Shown: positions 1-8,748 of the stretch, piece by piece
How positions within the stretch are numbered: the stretch's first letter is position 1
How the letters are laid out: each line of letters opens with the position of its first letter
Assembly: GCF_039525035.1 (NCBI RefSeq)
Contig: NZ_BAAAHE010000044.1
Coordinates: 172,891-236,890, forward strand
Length of the DNA: 64,000 nucleotides
Reading direction: 5' to 3'
Source of the DNA: Sporichthya brevicatena
GTDB lineage: Bacteria; Actinomycetota; Actinomycetes; Sporichthyales; Sporichthyaceae
The notes under the pieces: generated by a model
The model's database searches: none
What the model saw: only the letters and a program-made list of their open reading frames with translations
What the model was told of the DNA's origin: nothing
Program-made: the position numbers and the translations under genes

Positions 1-1
1 G

Positions 2-2872
2 ATGGCGAGCGAGCCGGTCGAGCTGTGGGCGCGGATCGTGCGCGAGGGCAAGAAGGGCTGGGTTGCGGGCGAGCTGTCCTGGGGCCGTCTCGGGTCGCTG
101 GCGAGCCGCACCGCCTACCCCGAGGACCAGGTGCGCGTCCTGCACGACCTGCACGCCCTCTACCGGGCCCGCACCGGCGCCGGCTACGCCGAGCATCTCC
201 GCTACGGCGACGAGCGCTCCATCGAGCTCTCCGCCGTCACCTCCAGCGCCTTGCTCCCCCTGCTCCGCCAGGCGGTCCGGGCCGGGTTGCGCCTGATCCA
301 CCCGGACCTCGGCGACCTGCCTCCGATCGAAACCGCGGACCTGTGCCTCGACGTGACCGCGGCGTCCGCCGACGCCGACGCCGAAACCGGACTTGAGGTC
401 ACTCCCGTCCTGCGGACCGGGACCGGGTTCGGGGAGCTGACGCCGATCGCCTTCCTCGGCAGCGGATCCGGGGCCCTCGTGCGCTCGCGGGAGGACGAGG
501 ACCGCCTGCCCGGCAACCCCGCGGACTGGCCGATCCGCCTCGTCGAGCTCAGCTCCCCCGCCGCGCTCCCCCTGCGCCGCATGGTGTTCGCGGTCGAGCC
601 GCTCGCGGTGCCGGCGGCCCACCGGGACCGGTTCACCGACGAGTACCTCCCGCAACTGCGCCGCATCGCCGAGGTCGTCAGCTCCGACGGTTCGTTCACC
701 GTCCCCGAGGTCTCGCCGCCCGAGCTCGTGCTCCGCGCCGACTTCGGCGACGACCACGCGCTCGCGCTGTCCTGGCACTGGTCGTACCGGGTCGGCGACG
801 AGGAGCGGCGGCTCACGGTCAACTCCCCCGAGGGCGCGGCGTTCCGCGACCCCCAGGCCGAGGCCGCCCTGATGTCCGGTCTCGCCCCGGGCCTGAGCGC
901 CTACGGCCTGGGCCGCCCCGACGGTCCCGGCGTCGACTCCCCGCTCGAGCTCTCCGGCGTCGACACCATGCACTTCGCCACCGAGTGGCTCCCGCGGCTC
1001 ACCGAGCGGGACGACCTGCGGGTCGAGGTCGGCGGCACGCCCGTCGAGTACCGCGAGGCCGGCGACTCGCTGCGGATCGCGGTCTCCACCGCGGCGCTCG
1101 ACAACGACGGCGACTGGTACGACCTCGGCGTCTCCGTGACCGTCGACGGCGAGACCGTCCCGTTCCTGCAGCTGTTCGTCGCCCTCGCACAGGGCCGTTC
1201 GCACCTGCTGCTGCCGGGCGGCGCGTACTTCTCGCTGGAGAAGCCCGAGCTGATCGCCCTGCGCGCGTTGATCGACGAGGCCCGCCGGCTCGCGGACGCC
1301 CCGCCGGGCCAGCTGCGGATCAGCCGGTACCAGACCGGGCTCTGGGAGGAGCTCGCCGGCCTCGGCGACGTCAGCCACCAGACCCCGGCCTGGCAGGAGC
1401 ACGTGCAGGCGCTGCGCCGACTCGACGCCATCGGCAGCACCCCCGTCCCCGCCGGCGTCCACGCCGATCTGAGGCACTATCAGGTCGAAGGTTTCGAGTG
1501 GCTCGCGTTCCTCTGGGAGCACCGCCTCGGCGGAATCCTCGCCGACGACATGGGCCTGGGCAAGACACTGCAGTCGCTCGCGCTGATCGCGCACGCCCGT
1601 ACCACCGAGCCCGACGCACCGCCGTTCCTCATCGTCGCCCCGACCTCGGTCGTGTCGAACTGGGCGGCCGAGGCGGCGCGCTTCACCCCGGGCCTGCGGG
1701 TCGAGACCGTCACCGAGACGGCCGCGCGCTCCCGGCGCTCCAAGTCGGCCCCGCTGCACGAGAAGGCCGCGCGGGCCGACGTCGTCGTGACCTCCTACGC
1801 CCTGCTGCGCATCGACGCCGCGAGCTACCTGGAGCGGCCGTGGGCCGGACTCCTGCTCGACGAGGCGCAGTTCGTGAAGAACCGCAAGGCGCAGGTGCAC
1901 CGGGTCGCGCGGCACATCGACGCCCCGTTCAAGCTCGCCATCACCGGGACCCCGCTGGAGAACTCGGTGATGGAGCTGTGGGCACTGCTCTCCGTCGCAG
2001 CGCCCGGGCTCTTCCCGAACCCCGAGGCGTTCAAGGAGATCTACGCCGTCCCGATCGAGCGCAACGGCGACTCCGACCTGCTCGCCCGGCTGCGCCGCCG
2101 GATCCGTCCGCTGGTGAAACGGCGGACCAAGGAGGAGGTCGCCCCCGAGCTCCCGCCCAAGCAGGAGCAGGTCCTGTCGGTCCAGCTCGACCCGAAGCAC
2201 CGGAAGATCTACGATCTCACGCTCCAGCGGGAGCGTCAGAAGGTGCTCAAGCTGCTCGACGACCTCGACGGCAACCGCTTCGAGATCCTGCGCTCACTCA
2301 CCCTGCTCCGGCAGCTCAGCCTGCACCCCGGACTCACCGACGACGAGCACCTCGCGGTCCCGAACGCGAAGCTCGATTCCCTCCTCGAGCACGTCCAGTC
2401 CGTCGAGGGCACCGGGCACCGGACGCTGGTCTTCAGCCAGTTCACCCGCCTGCTGGACCTGATCGAGGCCCGGCTCGACGCGGAGGGCGTCGAGCACGTC
2501 CGGCTCGACGGGACGACCCGCCGGCGGGCCGAGGTGATCGAGCGCTTCAAGTCCGGCTCCGCATCGGTGTTCCTGATCAGCCTCAAAGCCGGCGGGTTCG
2601 GGCTGAACCTGACCGAGGCCGACTACTGCTTCCTGATGGACCCGTGGTGGAACCCGGCCGCGGAGCTGCAGGCGGTCGACCGCACGCACCGCATCGGGCA
2701 GACCCGCACCGTGCACGTCTACCGGCTGATCGCGGCCAACACGATCGAGGAACGGGTGCTCGATCTGCAGGCCCGCAAGGCGAAGCTGTTCGCCCGCGTC
2801 GTCGACGGCGGCGAGGGCGAGGGTTTCGGTCGCGCGCTCTCGGCCGAGGACATCCGCGGCCTGTTCACGTAG
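2..2872 (+). CDS. SNF2-family DEAD/DEAH helicase, probably 5'-truncated by the window edge
   Basis: ATP-dependent double-stranded DNA translocase of the bacterial SNF2/Rad54 type. The 956 visible residues hold an N-terminal SNF2-associated region (about 1-470), a helicase core with Walker A ADDMGLGKT near residue 513, Walker B LLLDEAQ near 620, and a C-terminal helicase lobe ending in the RTHRIGQ motif VI. The visible ATG is the second base of the window with no upstream sequence. Actinobacterial relatives usually exceed 1000 residues and carry a SWIM-type zinc finger at the N-terminus that is absent here, so the true start is probably outside. Some relatives sit beside a SWIM-finger gene instead, which is also outside the view. 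Specific cellular role is not known. Confidence 0.9.
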   Translation: MASEPVELWARIVREGKKGWVAGELSWGRLGSLASRTAYPEDQVRVLHDLHALYRARTGAGYAEHLRYGDERSIELSAVTSSALLPLLRQAVRAGLRLIHPDLGDLPPIETADLCLDVTAASADADAETGLEVTPVLRTGTGFGELTPIAFLGSGSGALVRSREDEDRLPGNPADWPIRLVELSSPAALPLRRMVFAVEPLAVPAAHRDRFTDEYLPQLRRIAEVVSSDGSFTVPEVSPPELVLRADFGDDHALALSWHWSYRVGDEERRLTVNSPEGAAFRDPQAEAALMSGLAPGLSAYGLGRPDGPGVDSPLELSGVDTMHFATEWLPRLTERDDLRVEVGGTPVEYREAGDSLRIAVSTAALDNDGDWYDLGVSVTVDGETVPFLQLFVALAQGRSHLLLPGGAYFSLEKPELIALRALIDEARRLADAPPGQLRISRYQTGLWEELAGLGDVSHQTPAWQEHVQALRRLDAIGSTPVPAGVHADLRHYQVEGFEWLAFLWEHRLGGILADDMGLGKTLQSLALIAHARTTEPDAPPFLIVAPTSVVSNWAAEAARFTPGLRVETVTETAARSRRSKSAPLHEKAARADVVVTSYALLRIDAASYLERPWAGLLLDEAQFVKNRKAQVHRVARHIDAPFKLAITGTPLENSVMELWALLSVAAPGLFPNPEAFKEIYAVPIERNGDSDLLARLRRRIRPLVKRRTKEEVAPELPPKQEQVLSVQLDPKHRKIYDLTLQRERQKVLKLLDDLDGNRFEILRSLTLLRQLSLHPGLTDDEHLAVPNAKLDSLLEHVQSVEGTGHRTLVFSQFTRLLDLIEARLDAEGVEHVRLDGTTRRRAEVIERFKSGSASVFLISLKAGGFGLNLTEADYCFLMDPWWNPAAELQAVDRTHRIGQTRTVHVYRLIAANTIEERVLDLQARKAKLFARVVDGGEGEGFGRALSAEDIRGLFT

Positions 2873-2920
2873 AGATCAAGCCGCTCGATTTCCGCCCGGC
2901 GCTGCGGTACAACACGTCCC

Positions 2921-3466
2921 ATGCCCACCATCGCGCAGCGTCGTCGCCTGGCCGGTCTGCTGACGGCCGTCTCGCTGGTCGCCGCCGGCGGCCTCGCCAC
3001 CGAAACGGTCGCCGCTCCCGCGGCGCCGCCGTCGGACACCAGCCCGAAGGTGAAGACCCGGAACCCGGCGAAGATCCCGCGGGTCGTCGACGCCCGGTTC
3101 GGCAAGCACAAGGCCTACGACCGGGTGGTGTTCGACCTGACCGGGAAGGCGTCGGGCTACAACGTCCGGTACGTCAGCACCCTGCGCCAGTGCGGCAGCG
3201 GGAAGAAGGTGACGATCCCCGGCAAGAAGTTCCTCAGCATCACCCTCGAGCCGGCGCAGGCCCACGACAACAAGGGCCGGGACGTCTACCGCGGGCCGGG
3301 CCAGAACTCCACGGCCAACCCCAAGCTCCCGACGCTGCGGAGCATGCGCATGCTGTGCGACTTCGAGGGCCAGGTCGCCTTCGGCCTCGGGCTGAAGCGC
3401 AAGGCCGGCTTCCGGGTCGGGACGCTCTCGAAGCCGACCCGGATCTACGTCGACGTCGCGCACTGA
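2921..3466 (+). CDS. secreted AMIN-like domain protein
   Basis: A 181-residue exported protein. Residues 1-32 form a signal peptide (basic MPTIAQRRR start, hydrophobic stretch, AAPA end). The rest, with the segment YDRVVFDLTG near residues 66-75 and RIYVDVAH at the very end, matches the AMIN-like fold seen in actinobacterial lipoproteins and peptidoglycan-associated proteins. AMIN domains usually tether proteins to the cell wall or septal peptidoglycan, so a wall-binding role is inferred. No lipobox Cys is present. It lies 48 bases downstream of the SNF2 gene and converges on ecm with a 21-base gap. A second AMIN-like protein lies at 7306-8202. Confidence 0.75.
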   Translation: MPTIAQRRRLAGLLTAVSLVAAGGLATETVAAPAAPPSDTSPKVKTRNPAKIPRVVDARFGKHKAYDRVVFDLTGKASGYNVRYVSTLRQCGSGKKVTIPGKKFLSITLEPAQAHDNKGRDVYRGPGQNSTANPKLPTLRSMRMLCDFEGQVAFGLGLKRKAGFRVGTLSKPTRIYVDVAH

Positions 3467-3487
3467 GCACGACGCCGCACGCCCGGC

Positions 3488-5509
3488 TCAGGTCAGCGGG
3501 TCGAGCCCGTTCGCCGCGCGGATGACGTCGACGATGCGCGCCATGATCTCGGTGAGGCCGTAGTCCTTCGGCGTGAACACCGCGGCGACGCCGGCCTCGC
3601 GGAGAGCCCGGGCGTCACCGTCGGGCACGATGCCGCCCACGATCACGGGGACGTCGGAAGCACCGGCGTCCCGCAGGCGGGCCAGGACGTCCGGGATCAG
3701 CTCCATGTGCGAGCCGGACAGGATCGACAGACCCACGCAGTGGACGTCCTCCTCGACGGCGGCGGCAACAATCTGAGCCGGCGTCAGGCGGATGCCCTGG
3801 TAGATGACCTCGAACCCGACGTCCCGGGCACGGACCGCGACCTGCTCGGCACCGTTGGAGTGACCGTCGAGGCCGGGCTTGCCGACGAGCAGACGCAGCC
3901 GGCGGCCGAGTTCGTCACCCGTCCGCTGCACGGCCGCGCGCACCTCGGCGATCGCGGCGCCGTCGGGCGCGGAACTCACGCCGGTGACCCCGGTCGGCGC
4001 GCGGTACTCGCCGAACTCCTCGCGCAGGGCACCGGACCACTCCCCCGTCGTGACGCCGGCGCGGACGCACTCGAGCGTCGCCGTCATCAGGTTGTCGTTG
4101 CTCTTCGCGACCTTGCGCAGGTTCTCCAGCGCGGCCGCGACCGCGTTGTCGTCGCGCTGTGCCTTCCAGGCCCGGACGCTCTCGATCGCCGCGGACTCCG
4201 CCGCGGGATCCGCGGTCTGGATCGCGGCGTCGAGGTCGGCGAGCAGCGGGTTCGGCTCGGTCTCGGTGAACGAGTTGACGCCGATGATCTTGTCCTCGCC
4301 GGTCTCGATGCGCTTGCGGCGCTCGGCGTGCGAGGCGACGAGGGCGGACTTCATGTAGCCGGACTCGACGGCCGCGACCGCCCCGCCGAGTTCGGCGATG
4401 CGGTCCATCTCCGCGTACGCGTCACGGACCAGCTGGTCGACCTTGGCCTCGACGACGACCGAGCCGTGAAACAGGTCGTCGTACTCGAGCAGGTCGGACT
4501 CGAACGCGAGGACCTGCTGGATCCGCAGCGACCACTGCTGGTCCCACGGCCGCGGGAGGCCGAGCGCCTCGTTCCACGCCGGCAGCTGGATGGCGCGGGC
4601 CCGGGCGTCCTTCGAGAGCGTCACGCCGAGCATCTCCAGCACGATGCGCTGGACGTTGTTCTCCGGCTGAGCCTCCGTCAGACCGAGCGAGTTCACCTGC
4701 ACGCCGTAGCGGAAACGCCGCTGCTTCGGGTCGGTCACCCCGTAGCGCTGCTCGGTGACCTCGTCCCACAGGCGCACGAACGCGCGCATCTTGCACATCT
4801 CCTCGACGAACCGCACACCGGCGTTCACGAAGAAGGAGATGCGGGCGACGACGTCACCGAACTTCTCGGCCGGCACCTGGCCCGAGTCGCGGACCGCGTC
4901 GAGGACCGCGATCGCGGTCGACATCGCGAAGGCGAGCTCCTGGACCGTGGTGGCCCCGGCCTCCTGCAGGTGGTAGCTGCAGATGTTGATCGGGTTCCAC
5001 TTGGGGACGTTCGTGACCGTGTACGCGATGGTGTCGACGGTCAGGCGCATCGAGGCGGCCGGCGGGAACACGTAGGTCCCGCGCGACAGGTACTCCTTGA
5101 TGATGTCGTTCTGGGTCGTCCCGGAGAGCTTGCGCAGCGTCTCGGCCGGGTCGGTGCCGGCGGCGATCGCCTGCTCCTCGGCGACCACCTGGTACATGGC
5201 GAGCAGCCACATCGCGGTGGCGTTGATCGTCATGGAGGTGTTCATGGAGTCGAGCGGGATGCCCTCGAAGAGCTGACGCATCTCACCCAGATGCGGGACG
5301 GGCACGCCGACCTTGCCGACCTCACCCCTGGCCAGGACGTGGTCGGGGTCGTACCCGGTCTGCGTCGGGAGGTCGAACGCCACCGACAGACCGGTCTGGC
5401 CCTTGGCGAGGTTGCTCCGGTACAGCGCGTTCGAGCCCGCCGCGGACGAGTGCCCCGCGTAGGTCCGAATCAGCCAAGGCTTGTCGCGGGTGCTGCCACC
5501 GTCTGCCAT
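3488..5509 (-). CDS. ecm: ethylmalonyl-CoA mutase (adenosylcobalamin-dependent)
   Basis: Converts (2R)-ethylmalonyl-CoA to methylsuccinyl-CoA in the ethylmalonyl-CoA pathway of acetate assimilation; MeaA is an older name. The 673-residue protein has the mutase TIM barrel (TYAGHSSA, LPTQTGYDPDH, TTQNDIIKEYLSRGTY) and a C-terminal B12-binding domain with the DxHxxG motif at Asp548 and His550. The LARGEVGKVG and KRRFRYGVQVN-type signatures favour Ecm over methylmalonyl-CoA mutase. The start chosen is the ATG at 5509 because GGAGG lies 7 bases before it; an in-frame upstream extension to 5593 has no family similarity. The rest of the pathway (ccr, mcd) is not in the window, but the adenosyltransferase at 8749-9333 could supply its cofactor. 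Confidence 0.93.
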   Translation of the reverse strand: MADGGSTRDKPWLIRTYAGHSSAAGSNALYRSNLAKGQTGLSVAFDLPTQTGYDPDHVLARGEVGKVGVPVPHLGEMRQLFEGIPLDSMNTSMTINATAMWLLAMYQVVAEEQAIAAGTDPAETLRKLSGTTQNDIIKEYLSRGTYVFPPAASMRLTVDTIAYTVTNVPKWNPINICSYHLQEAGATTVQELAFAMSTAIAVLDAVRDSGQVPAEKFGDVVARISFFVNAGVRFVEEMCKMRAFVRLWDEVTEQRYGVTDPKQRRFRYGVQVNSLGLTEAQPENNVQRIVLEMLGVTLSKDARARAIQLPAWNEALGLPRPWDQQWSLRIQQVLAFESDLLEYDDLFHGSVVVEAKVDQLVRDAYAEMDRIAELGGAVAAVESGYMKSALVASHAERRKRIETGEDKIIGVNSFTETEPNPLLADLDAAIQTADPAAESAAIESVRAWKAQRDDNAVAAALENLRKVAKSNDNLMTATLECVRAGVTTGEWSGALREEFGEYRAPTGVTGVSSAPDGAAIAEVRAAVQRTGDELGRRLRLLVGKPGLDGHSNGAEQVAVRARDVGFEVIYQGIRLTPAQIVAAAVEEDVHCVGLSILSGSHMELIPDVLARLRDAGASDVPVIVGGIVPDGDARALREAGVAAVFTPKDYGLTEIMARIVDVIRAANGLDPLT

Positions 5510-5572
5510 CGCGGCCCTCCAGTCTCGTGGGTGCGATGGTAACGACGCCGTAACCCGGGGCAGAATCCGACC

Positions 5573-5884
5573 GTGGGCTACGCCACGGAGCACATGGTGA
5601 TCGTCGCGGTCGTCCTCGGCGTGCTCGTTCTGGTCCTGCGCTGGGCCTTCTCACCCCGTCCGACGTCGCTGCTGGCACGCCGTCCGCGGACCGGGTCCGA
5701 GCACGACTACGGGCTGATGACGCCCCTCGCCGCGCCCCAGGACGCTGCGGAGGGCGCGCAGATCAGCTCACTGCTGGCCCGGTCGGGGATCCGCAGCCGG
5801 GTCGTCGAGACGCACGACGGACTGCGCGTCATGGTGTGGAACGACGACCTGCAACGCGCCCGCGAGTTGCTGCTGGGCTACTGA
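5573..5884 (+). CDS. small membrane-anchored DUF2007-like protein
   Basis: 103 residues from a GTG start. Residues 8-26 are a single hydrophobic helix (VIVAVVLGVLVLVLRWAF), followed by a cytosolic domain in which AAEGAQISSLLARSGIRSRV and the closing NDDLQRARELLLGY resemble the DUF2007 putative signal-transducing domain, a small ferredoxin-like fold that in other proteins follows a membrane segment. Function is unknown. It is divergent from ecm (63 bases apart) and converges with murA. The assignment rests on the pattern of the domain rather than on a catalytic motif. Confidence 0.65.
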   Translation: MGYATEHMVIVAVVLGVLVLVLRWAFSPRPTSLLARRPRTGSEHDYGLMTPLAAPQDAAEGAQISSLLARSGIRSRVVETHDGLRVMVWNDDLQRARELLLGY

Positions 5885-5920
5885 TCGACCGCGCTGCGCG
5901 ACCGATCCGCGTGAGCGAAC

Positions 5921-7201
5921 TCACTCGTGAAAGTGGTCCGGATCCGGCTCGCGGACGACCTGGGCGCCGAGGGAGTTGAGCTGCGCGACAAAGTCGGCGT
6001 ACCCGCGGTCGATGTGGTGGACGTCGGTCACGATCGTCTCGCCCTCGGCCACGAGGCCCGCGAGGACGAGACCCGCACCCGCACGGATGTCGTGCGACCG
6101 CACGGGCGCCCCGGACAGGTGCGGGCGGCCGCGGATGACCGCGTGGTGGCCGTCGGTCTTGATCTCGGCGCCGAGGCGAACCATCTCGTCGATGAACATG
6201 AACCGCGCCTCGAAGATGTTCTCGGTGACCATCGCGGCGCCCTCGGCGACGGTGTTGAGCGCGATGTAGGCCGGCTGCAGGTCGGTCGGGAAGCCCGGGT
6301 ACGGCAACGTCATGATGTCGACCGCCTCGGGGCGGCGGTTCATCTCGACGCGGAAGCCGTCGGGCATCCACTCGACGTCCGCGCCTGCGGTCACGAGCTT
6401 GTCGAGCGGGAGCTCCAGGTGATGGGGGTTCGCGTTCAGGATCGTGACGTCGCCGCGCGTCATCGCCGCCGCGACCGCCCAGGTGCCGGCGACGATGCGG
6501 TCGGGAACGGTGCGGTGCGAGGTCGGGCTCAGTGAGCCGGCCGGGACGCCCTCGATCTCGATCGTCGAGGTGCCGGCGCCGGAGACCTTCGCGCCCATCT
6601 GGATCAGCATGTCGGCGAGGTCGACGATCTCGGGTTCGCGCGCCGCGTTGTCGATGACCGTCGTGCCGTTGGCGAGCACCGCCGCCATGAGGATGTTCTC
6701 GGTGGCCCCGACGCTCGGGAAGTCCAGCCAGACCGACGCTCCGGTCAGTCCCTTCGGGGCCTCCGTGATGATGTAGCCGTGCTCGGACTCGCTCGTCGCG
6801 CCGAGCTTGGCCAGCCCGCCGATGTGCATGTCGAGCGCGCGCGAGCCGATGTTGTCACCGCCCGGCAGCGCGACCTTCGCGCGACCCAGCCGCGCGACCA
6901 GCGGACCGAGGACGCAGATCGAGGCCCGGAGCCGGCGCACCAGCTCGTACGGCGCCTCGTGCGAGAGCTCGGCCGGCACGTCGATCACCACGGTGCCGGG
7001 CCGCTGTTCGACCTCGCAGCCGAGGCGGCGCAGCAGCGCCGACATGAAGTCGATGTCGAGGATCTCCGGGACGTTCGTCAGCGTCGTGCGCCCCTCGGCG
7101 AGCAGCGCAGCCGCCATCAGCTTGAGGACGCTGTTCTTCGCGCCGTCGACGCGCACCTCGCCCGCCAGACGGGCCCCACCCGTAACCCGGAACCGTTCCA
7201 C
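5921..7201 (-). CDS. murA: UDP-N-acetylglucosamine 1-carboxyvinyltransferase with Asp at the fosfomycin-target position
   Basis: First committed step of peptidoglycan precursor synthesis: transfer of enolpyruvate from PEP to UDP-GlcNAc, in the cytosol. 426 residues, normal length, with the N-terminal [17 protein letters not shown] signature (Lys22-Asn23) and internal-repeat fold. The active-site loop reads [15 protein letters not shown], so the residue normally Cys115 in E. coli is Asp116. The same Cys-to-Asp change is known in mycobacterial and chlamydial MurA and makes the enzyme insensitive to fosfomycin, which alkylates that Cys. The GTG start at 7201 is supported by a TACGAT box (7208-7213) 6 bases upstream and no Shine-Dalgarno sequence, suggesting a leaderless transcript. 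Confidence 0.96.
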   Translation of the reverse strand: MERFRVTGGARLAGEVRVDGAKNSVLKLMAAALLAEGRTTLTNVPEILDIDFMSALLRRLGCEVEQRPGTVVIDVPAELSHEAPYELVRRLRASICVLGPLVARLGRAKVALPGGDNIGSRALDMHIGGLAKLGATSESEHGYIITEAPKGLTGASVWLDFPSVGATENILMAAVLANGTTVIDNAAREPEIVDLADMLIQMGAKVSGAGTSTIEIEGVPAGSLSPTSHRTVPDRIVAGTWAVAAAMTRGDVTILNANPHHLELPLDKLVTAGADVEWMPDGFRVEMNRRPEAVDIMTLPYPGFPTDLQPAYIALNTVAEGAAMVTENIFEARFMFIDEMVRLGAEIKTDGHHAVIRGRPHLSGAPVRSHDIRAGAGLVLAGLVAEGETIVTDVHHIDRGYADFVAQLNSLGAQVVREPDPDHFHE

Positions 7202-7207
7202 GCGTAG

Positions 7208-7213
7208 ATCGTA
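7208..7213 (-). promoter_or_regulatory. putative -10 box of a leaderless murA promoter
   Basis: TACGAT (minus strand) matches the actinobacterial TANNNT -10 pattern and ends 6 bases before the murA GTG, so transcription would begin at the start codon. No Shine-Dalgarno sequence is present between them. Confidence 0.5.
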
Positions 7214-7305
7214 GGGCGCGGCGCGTCAACCGGACGGGCGCTTCGCGCGTCTTGCGGGTGTCAGGAACCCCCTGCACCCCCTCGGCAGGCCCCCTGGAGG
7301 CCGAC

Positions 7306-8202
7306 ATGTTCCGTCGGAAGACGCCCCGCATCCGTTCCGTCCTGCTCTCCGTCGCCCTGCTGGCCGGCGCCTCGGCCACGTTGGCGGTGCCGTCCCTCGC
7401 CGACGCGGCGGGCGGGTCGAGCGGGACCAGCAAGCTCGTCGCGATCCGGACGGCCACCCATCCGGGCTACGACCGCCTGGTGTTCGAGTTCTCCGGGAAG
7501 CTGCCCTCGCACACGTTCGTGCAGTGGGCGCCCAGGATCGCCCACGACGGGTCCGGCGACACCGTGCCGGCGGCGGGTAACGCGTTCCTGCAGATCGGGC
7601 TGGGCGGCGTCACCGGGTACACGAAGAACTACGCCTCCACCTTCGGCCCCCTGCGCCGTTCCACCGGCAACCAGAACCTCAACGAGGTGGTCCACGCGGG
7701 TGAATTCGAGGGCATGGTCTCCTTCGGCGCGGCGCTGATGGCGCGCACCTCCTACAGCGTCCTGAAGCTGACGAAGCCCAGCCGCGTCGTCATCGACATC
7801 CGCAACGACTACGCGCGGACCCGCGTCCCGGTGTACTTCACGAATCAGGCCACCGCCGAGACCCGCTCCGTCTGGCGCGACGTGCCGGCCGGCGCCCCGG
7901 CCACCGGCGCGCTGCACCGCATGTTCGCCGGGCCGACGGCGGCCGAATCCGCGGCGGGCGTGGGCAACATGCTCTCGAAGGCCACCGGTTTCACGAACCT
8001 CTCGATCAGCAACGGGATTGCGCGCGTCCGCCTCACCGGCGGCTGCTCCGCCGGCGGCGGAGCGTTCAGCATCGCGAACCAGATCGACGCGACGCTCTCC
8101 CACTACCCGACCGTCCGCTGGGTGAAGATCTACTCGCCCACCGGCCAGACGGGCGCCCCGACCGGAAACTCGGACTCGCTCCCGACCTGCCTGGAGCCGT
8201 AG
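7306..8202 (+). CDS. secreted AMIN-like plus GerMN-domain protein
   Basis: 298 residues. The start at 7306 is chosen over an upstream in-frame codon at 7252 because GGAGG (7296-7300) lies 5 bases before it and the signal peptide then begins MFRRKTPRIR. After the signal peptide (about 1-33), residues about 40-180 form an AMIN-like domain (GYDRLVFEFSGKLP, KPSRVVIDIRNDY) and residues about 185-290 resemble a GerMN domain (VPVYFTNQ, LHRMFAGPTAAESAAGV, ISNGIARVRLTGGC). This pairing is seen in actinobacterial envelope proteins. Extracellular, possibly wall-associated; molecular role unknown. Its N-terminal domain is related to the protein at 2921-3466. Confidence 0.75.
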   Translation: MFRRKTPRIRSVLLSVALLAGASATLAVPSLADAAGGSSGTSKLVAIRTATHPGYDRLVFEFSGKLPSHTFVQWAPRIAHDGSGDTVPAAGNAFLQIGLGGVTGYTKNYASTFGPLRRSTGNQNLNEVVHAGEFEGMVSFGAALMARTSYSVLKLTKPSRVVIDIRNDYARTRVPVYFTNQATAETRSVWRDVPAGAPATGALHRMFAGPTAAESAAGVGNMLSKATGFTNLSISNGIARVRLTGGCSAGGGAFSIANQIDATLSHYPTVRWVKIYSPTGQTGAPTGNSDSLPTCLEP

Positions 8203-8205
8203 CGT
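8200..8205 (+). promoter_or_regulatory. putative -10 box, leaderless gene at 8212
   Basis: TAGCGT fits TANNNT and lies 6 bases before the ATG at 8212. Its first three bases are also the stop codon of the preceding gene, so the second gene could be transcribed from inside the end of the first as well as by readthrough. Confidence 0.4.
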
Positions 8206-8211
8206 TCGGCC

Positions 8212-8703
8212 ATGACGACCACACGACGCCTGTCCCTCGCCGCCGGTGTCTCCGCGGTCGGCCTGACGGTCACGCTGCTGCCGACGGCGGGCGCGACCGC
8301 CGCCTCGACGGCGGGCAGCGAGGGCGAGCAGGCGACCGTCGCCGCGGCGGGCAAGATCACGAAGCGCTGCACGAGCACGGTCCGCGGCCGCACGGCGCGC
8401 ATCCAGATCAAGGTCAACGTCGGCGCCAACGGCCGGGACGTCCAGGCGATCAGCCTGCGCATCACCGACAACGGCGAGACCGGGATCTACCGGAACAAGA
8501 AGATCAACATCAAGAAGCTCCGCCTGATCATCAAGGACCAGGACGGCAAGACCCAGCTGAGCCAGCTCGTCGCCCCGTCCTCCCCCGGCGGCTACGACAT
8601 CCCCGCCTCGGCGGGCGAGGGCGCGGGCCTGGTGCGCACGCGGGTCGAGTTCCGCTCCAGCGGCCACACCGTCGTCCGCAACTGCGCGATGGTCATCGAC
8701 TGA
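8212..8703 (+). CDS. small secreted protein of unknown function
   Basis: 163 residues with a signal peptide (MTTTRRLSLAAGVSAVGLTV, then an Ala-rich cleavage region ending about residue 30-40). The mature part has two Cys (KRCTSTV near residue 60 and RNCAMVID at the C-terminus) that could form a single disulfide tying the ends together, and a basic middle (YRNKKINIKKLRLIIKD). I do not recognise a family. It begins 9 bases after the AMIN/GerMN gene stop on the same strand and may be transcribed with it. Confidence 0.7.
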   Translation: MTTTRRLSLAAGVSAVGLTVTLLPTAGATAASTAGSEGEQATVAAAGKITKRCTSTVRGRTARIQIKVNVGANGRDVQAISLRITDNGETGIYRNKKINIKKLRLIIKDQDGKTQLSQLVAPSSPGGYDIPASAGEGAGLVRTRVEFRSSGHTVVRNCAMVID

Positions 8704-8735
8704 TCACCGGCCGGAGCCTGCGCGTGCTGCTCGCC

Positions 8736-8741
8736 TAGGCT
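8736..8741 (+). promoter_or_regulatory. putative -10 box, leaderless pduO
   Basis: TAGGCT fits TANNNT and ends 7 bases before the ATG at 8749. There is no Shine-Dalgarno sequence. Confidence 0.45.
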
Positions 8742-8748
8742 GCACCGC

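Noticed and set aside
985-3525. Long plus-strand frame overlapping the SNF2 and AMIN-like genes
   Set aside because: Arg/Ala/Pro-rich translation in a second frame of well-supported genes.
5510-5572. Cobalamin riboswitch before ecm (and before pduO, 8704-8748)
   Set aside because: The gaps are 63 and 45 bases, too short for the structure, and no B12-box sequence is seen.
5883-5910. Hairpin between the DUF2007-like gene and murA
   Set aside because: The outer GATCG/CGATC arms are interrupted by a mismatched ACC/ACC step; too weak to call a terminator.
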